Shown here: one piece after another, positions 56,170 through 64,000 of the stretch | How positions within the stretch are numbered: the stretch's first letter is position 1 | How the letters are laid out: every line of letters begins with the position of its first letter | Origin: Hamiltosporidium tvaerminnensis | Taxonomy: Eukaryota; Microsporidia; Dubosqiidae | Direction of reading: 5' to 3' | DNA: 64,000 nucleotides | NCBI GenBank assembly: GCA_022605425.2 | Contig: CM061248.1 | Span: 868,001-932,000 of the forward strand | Program-made: the position numbers and the translations under genes | The notes under the pieces: model-generated | Seen by the model: only the letters and a program-made list of their open reading frames with translations | Database searches by the model: none | What the model was told of the DNA's origin: nothing

Positions 56170-58030
56170 GAGATATACATTTATACAATAAAATTCTGGG
56201 TTAACAAATTTTGTCTTTTAAATAATTATTTTTACTATTTCAACATCTTCCATCTTTTCCTCTAAATACGAGTTTTCATTTGCATTAATTGTATTTCTCT
56301 ACTGTGGTTTTGCTATCTGAAATAAGGGGTAAAAGACTTTTTCTAATTTCCGTTTTAACACCATCTTCCTCGTTGTCTACTCGCTTTAAAGGATGTGTTG
56401 GTTTTTTATGCATCATAGCTCCTTAAATAACACGTAATGATGCCTTTTCCTAGCTTCTTTGGCATTTGGTCCGTATTCAAGTCCTCATCGTCGACCAAAA
56501 GAAATTTTTTCGACCGCTTTTTGAGTACTATAGATTGCATACCTGCCTCTACATTCATGTGTATTTGTAGTCTTTTAAAAACATCTTGGTATTTTGTTCC
56601 AATATCGTTCCAAGTCATCACATAAGGAATTATCTCTATACTACATTTATGAATGATGGCGAACTTATTTGCTAATAGTTCGTACTTCTAAAGTTTCTCC
56701 TTTTCAACTATTTGAAAAGGTTTTAGTGGGATTCCTGCTTTAATGAGGGTTATCTTATTCTTCCTCTTGTCAATAATAAATATGTCGGGTCTGTTACACC
56801 AATCTTGACATCTGTTTTTATTCTAGTGTTCACTTTTACCTCTGCATGTTCATTATTAAAAAAATTTTTACACCGAGGGACTCATAATTTGTTTTAAAGA
56901 CTTGAATAAATATTTATTTAGTAGGATTAAGTATTTGCATTGTGAAACTTCATTTTTTGGTCTAGTATAGTCACTCTAGCTTTTTCTCGCATCTTGTTGC
57001 TAAGAAGTCTACCGTTAGACATATTTAGTTGCTGCGTGTGAAATACCTTCGGTACTCCGGCAATCTACTTCTATCTTATATAGAACAGAACACTGCTTGA
57101 TCAGGTGGTCTTATACTTCCTTTCTTTAACCATCTTGAAGAGTCATTCACACTTACAAGCTCGTTATTACTAGCTTTATAGCATTGAATGTAGTTTTCGG
57201 TTTTTGATTTCGTTATATAGGTTAGCTAGTTGAGCTTCTTCCAAATTCTTCTTTGTGACTTCTTCTTCCAACTCGTATTTAATTTTTAAAAAGTTTTTTT
57301 AGTGAAAAGTGGGTTTTATAATTATTTTCAACCTTTAGAATTGCTGCGCTTCTGGTCGATGTATTTTTATGTTTTTCAAGACAATTCAAGTGTTGCAAAA
57401 TCATATTCCTTTTAAGTCTACACTATATAAACTTCTTCATAGTTCTTTACGGGGAAAGTATAGAAGTTATTTACATCCTAGGCGTAGATGTATTGATTCT
57501 GTACTAGCAGTGCACGCACTTCATAATCTAACTAAAAGAAGTCAGTTGATCAAGACAAGGTACTTCTATTTGGTAGTAGGTTGACGATATCGGATGTTGA
57601 TATTTTGCCAAAAATAATTTTTTAGCATTCAATTTTGTTGCAAAAAAGTTTTTCTACTCGGAATTTATGTTTTATTGTACTTCCTCGAACGACATACTTC
57701 TTAAGATTCCTCTGCTATATTCTTTTGTTCTTGAGTATTTTGAAACACCTTTTCATTGAAAAAGAGTGGCTGTATCTTCACATCACGGGTTTTTTATAGC
57801 CGATTTCTCTTTGTTTATTTCTAATCGTATATTGTTCATTCACCTCTTCCGTCATTTCCTTCAATGTTTGTTCATCTTTTTCAGGTAACCGAGATCCTCA
57901 AATAATAATATTACTATGCCGCACGGGATTCTGCATCTGTCTTTAATGTCATCTTTGGGTTTTTTTATTAAGCTTTCGGCTCCATAGATCAATACACAAT
58001 AAAAAGAAATACATACAAAAATTAATACAA
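56170..58030 (-). mobile_element. Decayed 3' half of the REL retrotransposon, with conserved 3' end
   Basis: Collinear with 16.88-18.79 kb. AATAAAATTCTGGG at 56187 matches 16910, giving a shared 3' terminus. CATCGTCGACCAAAAGAAAT (56485) lies in the endonuclease, CATCTTGAAGAGTCATTCAC (57131) near the CCHC region, TTAAGCTTTCGGCTCC (57968) in the RT palm, where the copy is truncated. Stops and shifts throughout. Confidence 0.75.
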
Positions 58031-60930
58031 AGAAAGAAAATATTTTGGTTTTTTATGAAGAAGTTGTAATAAAAGACAATTTAATGGTTTTCTACATTTT
58101 TTAAACAATTAATAATATTTTTCATCATTTCAAGTCAAAAAATATAATAACAAAAAATAATAGCATATTTTTTTAGAAATTGATATAGTTAAGAAGTTAC
58201 CAACATGTAATAAATTCAGTTAAATTTATTGGAGAAATAATCAATAAAAAGACCAAGTGTTTGTCTCTTATTTAGCTTTGAACATTTTTGTATATTTTAT
58301 TTTAAGGAATGTTTCTTCGGATAGATAGATTTTGTTAAAAGCGGAAATAAAACTGTGAGAAAATGTATGGACTTGGTGTAAATACGAAGTTAAAAGACTC
58401 TTATACAATTCAATTAATTTTGAATTCAAATATTTTTTTAAAAAGAATTTGTGCATTGCATATCTATTAGTTACAATTAAACTCCGGTACTAGCCTTTCA
58501 AGATCAGCCGAAAAGAGATTTAAAGAATTTAAATATAATTTTTTTGCAAAATGAAACCAGAAAAACTCTATCAAAATATATTTTCAAACTATCTAAAGTT
58601 TTTATTACAGGTCTTATAAACAGCTTCATTTTTTTTTACTAAATATTGCGCACCTATTAAAATGAATATGAAATTTGTTCGATCCTTCGCGTAAAAAGAC
58701 TATGTTGATAGAATCTTTAAATATGATTTAAAATTCGGGTTCTGTCTTTTTTTATTTCTTTGTGATTTAAAATTATAATGCTTCAATAATTCAGTTAAAT
58801 CCGTACAAAAAAACAACTTTATACTCATTTATTGCTTTGTGAATCAGAAAGAAGCTAATTCATTTAAGAAAAAATTTGAATGATTGCAATAACTTTAAAA
58901 CTGTATATAAAGTTTTGTACGGCAAGTTAGCGAACCAAACTAATCTGTTGTAAATCATCTTCGGAAATTTCCTAAATTTACTCACGTAATTGACGAGTTA
59001 TGTGTACGTGCAATTCTATATAGTTGAAGGTTAAATGACTGGTATATAAGCCGTAACAGTTTCAAGTATACTCCATATAACGATTTTTTGGAAATAATAA
59101 ATGTATTATAAATGATTTTGAATTATCTTAATCTCCTGATTGAAAATATAAGAGTAACAAAGACATATTTCCTCGCATTATATCTTTCCTTATTTAGTTG
59201 TAATATGATTTGAATATCACCTTCTATGATTTTTCGACTTGATCAAAAATATCTTGTCTATTGGACGTGCTTTGAATGCTAAAAACATCTAATGGTTCTT
59301 TACAAACCTTCTATTTGTCAATAAAATTTAGAATAAAATAAATTTTCAGTAATATTTAGAATATCATTTAGCCCATCCACAGCCAAATAAAACTATCCAA
59401 AGGTCTGATTTATATTGAATGTAATGTCCATAAATCTTCTTGCTACTGTGTTTGGAGATAAATAAATTTTAAAATGTATTGAAACCTTTAAGGCAATATC
59501 TCCATGATTTATTTTTTGATAAGATTTTAATAATTATAGTTCTTTAATTAGCTTACGATGTTTCCCAAAAAAATATTGTTACATAAAAATTTTATGTATC
59601 TTACATCTTGTCCAGCTCTTAATTTATATAATAAATTATATTGGAATTTACATACTCGTTTTTAAGCTTTAAATTTCATTCCTAAAATTTACAGACTATT
59701 CCGTGATTCAGAGAATTATAAGTTTAAGAAGATGCATTTGATATTATTGATTCACAAGATATGTAGTTTCCTAAGACAAAAATTGGTATTACTACATAAA
59801 GAGAACAACACCACTTCTGTTTTTCCTTTCTGTATTCATTATCTATTTTGTTTTGTCGGTACGAATTTTAAGTTAAATTAGGGAAATAAGAAAATACAAC
59901 GCATTAGCTACAGAGAATATCAAAATTTTGTTTATGAAATGCAGGTTTTTTTGCTGGTAATACGCTCTTAATCTTTTAAAAAGAAAGTTTATGTTTTGCC
60001 GAAGCCTTGCCAATCAAAAGAAGACATGTCTCCGGGGCGCCTATCCTTAACGAAGCTCTAATCCCCCGTGGAATGTATTCCATCCATAAAGAAAGAAACA
60101 ATCTAATATAAAAATAAAACGAGATCACAGTAAAGTACACCACTAGATTTTAAATAAAAAAAAATAAAGGAGCGTTTACTTAGTAGTTCAAGAACAACTA
60201 AAACAACGTAAAGTCATAAAAGAAGTGATCTCTATATCTCATAAGACCAAAGCCACAAAGTTTTTTTTGATAATTTAATATTATACAATAATTTCTATTG
60301 TAGGTAATGATAAAAATCTGTTTAAAAAATACTAAACCAAAATGCTATGTTATTTTTTTGATAAGCACGAACAGCCTAGCAAATTAATCAAAACCCCAGA
60401 CTTTAGATCTGAAAACTAGAAATATTAAGCCAAGCAGGAGAGAATGCATTTTATTTATCATCAGATTAACTACCAGTCGAATTGCGTACTTGCAAGTCAA
60501 TATAAGAATTTATAGAAAACCAGTCTTTAGTGTCGTTTTCTTGTTAAATCATCCAAAAAAAAACGTCATTCTAATGCTATGGGTTACTATTCATTTTTAA
60601 TCAAATATAAGAATAAAATAAAAACCACCTAGCTTAAGACCAATGGAGCAAGTGTTAAAAGAAATAGAATTAATAAAAAAAATCATTCGCAAATTATTCC
60701 TTTTTTTATAAGAATACAGCAAAAAAACTATTAGTTCTGGTCTTTTTATAGTAATTTCGTGTAAGCTGAACACAAATATTTATCTTCTTCTTACTATTTT
60801 AGAAAAATATTTATATTATTTTTAAGATTGTGTCGAGAATAACACTTTTCAAAACAATCTGATGAAATTTGTATTTGAAACATGCAAAAATGATATCTAA
60901 AGATTTTTTTTAGAATGATAATTACACTTA
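58031..60930. other. Intergenic tract
   Basis: No gene. A small GC-rich island at 60000-60085 (CTCCGGGGCGCCTATCC, AATCCCCCGTGGAATG) stands out from the AT-rich background; it has no match elsewhere in the window. Confidence 0.5.
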
Positions 60931-60934
60931 ATAT

Positions 60935-61720
60935 TCGGTATTTTATAAAAAACTATATAGAGGAGAAAGTCTACAAAATGCAAAAACTTTTTTCTAAAAG
61001 CATGGTTTGTATTTTTTTTATAAAATAAAATGAAGAAAACAATTGAACTTTATGGTAATTAAATTGTATAAGCATAGAGACCTAGCCTTCCTCCTTTAGA
61101 TTAGGAGAAAGAGAGACAAAGAAACGCAGAAATGTATATATTTTATAGAGCTTTTAAAGATAGTTTCCCCCACAATGCCGGGAAAGAATTGGCTTAGAAT
61201 ATACTCTGCTTGTGTAAGAGGCGACTAAAAAGGACCGGTCCCCCGGATTGGACTTAAGGCTAACAACTCACCTTTTTAAACTACACTAATACTAAACTTG
61301 AAAAAGTAGAAAACACCAGTGAGCGGTATTACAGAAGGACGGCCAAGGCTCGTGCAGGGGTGAATTTTGATGATAATTTGTAAAGCCACTTACTAGGATA
61401 TACCTCTTGATATGACCTTGCAGCGTCTGGTAAACTTTAAAAACTTCCAAGATATATTTTAGCTGAAAATTTATCAGTTTCCGTTTCATAGAGTGATAAG
61501 AGGGATTTAAAATCCTGGGAGTAACCCAGGTTTGATTTGGTAATAGGAAACACTAAAGCAACAAAAATTAACAAACTTTAGGCACTTTCCCTGTTTGTTT
61601 ATTGAATTTTACAGATTTTTAGGATTAGAAGGTTTATAATTTATGTTACTTATGGAATAATGATATTTTGTTAAAGTACAGTCGTGAGTAAACCTCAAAA
61701 CTGTGTCAATATTAAAAAAA
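60935..61720 (-). repeat. Family 1 interspersed repeat, copy H, interrupted
   Basis: The oldest-looking copy. GAGAAAGTCTACAAAATGCAAAAACTT and ACCTAGCCTT mark the first part, TTACTAGGATATACCTCTTG and AACAAACTTTAGGCAC the second. About 210 bases of family 2 sequence split it between them, so the family 2 insertion is younger. Confidence 0.65.
61160..61375 (+). repeat. SINE-like / retroelement-tail fragment, copy 2 (family 2), nested
   Basis: Plus strand: TGTGTAAGAGGCGACTAAAA, AAGGCTAACAACTC, CCAGTGAGCGGTATTACAG, CCAAGGCTCGTGCAGGGGTG, ending TTTTGATGATAA. Same block order as 38195-38430 on its minus strand. It ends in a short GATGAT-like tail, as at the 3' end of some LINE/SINE families. It is inserted in family 1 copy H. 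Confidence 0.65.
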
Positions 61721-62519
61721 TATAGAATATGCTACCTGTAGAAAATTATGTTAGTTTTTTTAAGAAAATTGAACTATCTAACAGTTGTCAAAAAACTAAT
61801 TATAAAGAAAAGGTATGTTCTTCGTTCTTTCTAGTCCTCTTTAAAATATTTTCAAAACATAAGCATCTTTTGTGGTAAATTAAACCTGCCAATATAAAAA
61901 TAAATCATCATAATATTTTAAAATTCATAACTCTTCTTTATGCTTTCTTTAAAAATAATTTTTGATTCGTTTTATTTGGGCGATTTTTGCTCTTTGGTTA
62001 TTATCCATCTAATTTCTGCCACAAAATAAACAATTGTTTTTTTAAAAAATCACAGTAATACAAATATCTAGAACTTTTTAGCTGTCTATACGTACCGAGA
62101 CTTGAATTTATGAAAAGTGTTTTTTAAGAAAAGATAGTATTCTGAATATACGAACAAGTCTATAAATACTTCTTAATTTTACAAAGTTATATTATATCTA
62201 ATAAGTTTAATAGCGAATATTTTTAATGTTTCTTCGTTGACATTCTTATCCCGTCTTGTTTGAGTTTTTGTGTAATTTTATAATCTTATTTTAGTTCTCG
62301 CATAACTATGATCTTCGAAACGCTAACAAAAGCATTTAAAATTCTGTTTAAAGTCTCGAATTTTACTTCTCGAAAAAATGTCTTAATAACGTTTATAATT
62401 ACTGAATTGAAATTAGCTCAAGAAATGTAATTAAACAAATCTAAATTTAAAATTAATAAATGTGAGTAAACATGAAAAAATACTTTTAATATATAAACAA
62501 AATAGAAAATTCTTAGTAA
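61721..62519. other. Intergenic tract
   Basis: AT-rich, nothing recognised. Confidence 0.4.
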
Positions 62520-63050
62520 AACTAGGTCATTAAAAAAAATATTAAAATTTTGTTTAAAAATATATTTGGTATATTTCCTAAAGACTTGTTTTATTCATTT
62601 GTTAAATTTACGTTTCGAGAACATAAAATCTATACCATTGCATTTTATCAACTTTCTTTACATTTTTTATACCATTTTTTGCCATTCGATACAAATTCAA
62701 AACAAATTAAAACTGTCATTTTAAGAAATATCATTCTGATTCTAAAAATAATCAAATTTCGTATTTTTTATTAAGTGAAATTCTGCAAAAAATAAAAGAA
62801 CTTAATTTTTGTTTAATTAGTAATATAAAACTTAGCTGAAATCTAAGTAACAGTCAATTATTGATTCTTAAAACTACAAATAACAATCGAAAATCAAAAG
62901 AAATATTCGTTCATTTAAATTCTAAAAATAGTATTTTTATTCAACAAAATTTGACGTTTAGAAATACCAACAATTTTTCCTACTTACTCCTTTTAATTTA
63001 CAAACTTCTAAAACATTTTATAAAATTTGAATTAATTGAATGATAGGAGA
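62520..63050 (+). pseudogene. LRR family remnant
   Basis: Around 62780 one frame reads LQKIKELNFCLISNIKL, an LRR-type unit similar to LKELNFFRINF of the 44.4 kb gene. Small frames to either side (62550-62774, 62861-63043) have similar composition but are broken. It probably represents the 3' end of a decayed tandem LRR gene upstream of 63154. Confidence 0.35.
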
Positions 63051-63102
63051 AATCATTTTTGACGTTTTTTGAAAAAAATCAAAATTTTTTACTAAAAACT
63101 AA

Positions 63103-63153
63103 AATAGTAAATTGATTTTAAAACTATAAATACGTATTTTTTTTCTAAAATTT
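63103..63153 (+). promoter_or_regulatory. Conserved upstream block of the second LRR family gene
   Basis: TAGTAAATTGATTTT, ATAAATACG, a T-run and CTAAAATTT precede ATG 63154, matching 43259-43309 almost base for base. Confidence 0.55.
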
Positions 63154-64000
63154 ATGAAATTTAATCTGTGCTTCTATCTCATAACGTTATTATACAAACC
63201 ACTTATTTTTGTGTTTATCTATTATTCGAGTGAAAGAAATATTAGATTTAATGTTGTAGATGAAAATGAAGGGTCGGACTTAGCTTCAATTAATAATGAA
63301 CTCAAACTCGAATGTCTATGTCAAATCAAAAGAGATGAGACTAATGAAAATGACGAAAAAAAATGTTTGGAAAGAATGCTTGTCAGAGATTCAAATAGGC
63401 AATATAAACAGTATTATATAGAATTTATTGAGAGAATTGGTCTTAAGTTTGATATATTTGAAAATTTTGACAAAATAAACAATAATATAGAAATATTTCT
63501 CTGTCATCATATAAAGAATTCTGATTTTTTACTTTTTTATGATTTTTTTTGTATCATACGGTTTATTAAATGATAAAATGACAATTGACAAATTTTATAC
63601 AACATTATATTTTTTAGAATATTTTAGAGTTGAATGTGATAATAAATTGCGAAATGTGATAAAAAATATTTGCTCTTATTTAGTGAAATCTGATGAAATG
63701 AAAAATTTTAACATCGAAAAAGTATCGTTTCATTTTTCAAAGCAAGACTATTTCTCACATGCTTTATTCAAAAAAATTTCAAAAGGATATTTAAAACTAC
63801 TGAATTTCGAAAATGCTTTAAAATTTTTATTTTTTATAAAAGAAAATGAATCTTATATTTACGATAAATATAAAGGGTTATTTACAGAAGATAGAAAGCA
63901 TACTCTAGTAATTAATGACGAATTTATTACATTTTTTTATAAAAAAGTGGTTTTGAATCATAATGTTGAATGTTTATTTTTAATAATTCTAAATACATTA
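63154..64000 (+). pseudogene. Secreted LRR family protein, second copy, frameshifted, cut by window end
   Basis: Starts at an ATG with signal peptide MKFNLCFYLITLLYKPLIFV. The first frame (63154-63573) contains IERIGLKFDIFENF, then shifts one base after FLLFYDF (a T-run at 63543-63550). The second frame carries DKMTIDKFYTTLYFLEYFR, KLRNVIK, IEKVSFHFSKQDYFSH, KKISKGY and TEDRKHTLVIND to the window edge without a stop. The whole is collinear with 43310-44150. The LRR part should lie beyond 64000. Confidence 0.65.

Overview
The window looks like a gene-poor, very AT-rich nuclear contig of a microsporidian, most likely a Hamiltosporidium-type species with an expanded genome. This is inferred from four things: compact intron-less housekeeping genes (a Sac1 phosphatase, a Rix7/NVL-type AAA ATPase, a WDR6-like WD40 protein); a C-rich motif just upstream of those genes' start codons; Asn-rich proteins full of GVSN/GVNN/KQQG repeats, which I recall from Hamiltosporidium proteomes; and about 85% non-coding DNA with decayed retroelements. 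No tRNA, rRNA or CRISPR was seen.

Layout. 1-4.9 kb: nothing recognisable. 5.3-11.5 kb (minus): a large WD40 gene, probably WDR6/Rtt10, broken by at least seven one-base shifts, nearly all inside tandem repeats or base runs, with telomere-like TTAGGG blocks inside it. 12-13.4 kb: a minisatellite and an unknown multi-pass membrane protein. 14.2-15.7 kb: two direct copies of a ~700-bp GC-richer repeat (called family 1 here). 16.9-20.6 kb (minus): a dead non-LTR retrotransposon with Myb-like N-terminus, RT, CCHC and restriction-like endonuclease. 20.8-22.3 kb (minus): intact SAC1. 22.8-23.5 kb: family 1. 25.5-27.0 kb (minus): RIX7-like gene with two one-base insertions. 30.4-31.0 kb (minus): lysine-rich unknown protein. 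32.6-33.3 kb: family 1. 38.2 kb: SINE-like fragment. 39.3-39.8 kb: two-membrane-segment family gene, frameshifted. 40.2-41.8 kb: inverted pair of family 1 copies. 43.3-45.6 kb: secreted leucine-rich-repeat family gene, frameshifted. 46.1-49.4 kb: two retrotransposon remnants around a family 1 copy. 49.6-50.1 kb (minus): intact-frame paralogue of the 39.3 kb gene. 50.1-55.1 kb: gene-free. 55.1-55.4 kb: small possible membrane protein. 56.2-58.0 kb: another retrotransposon remnant. 60.9-61.7 kb: old family 1 copy with a nested SINE-like insertion. 62.5-64.0 kb: LRR family again, running off the window.

The recognisable genes fit three roles: membrane phosphoinositide turnover (SAC1), ribosome/tRNA maturation (RIX7-like, WDR6-like) and secreted or membrane lineage-specific families (LRR proteins, two-TM proteins). 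Several coding regions are interrupted by single-base shifts at homopolymers or repeats although the flanking conserved motifs are well preserved. Uncorrected long-read indels explain this at least as well as true pseudogenes. The retrotransposon copies also carry substitutions to stop codons and are truly decayed.
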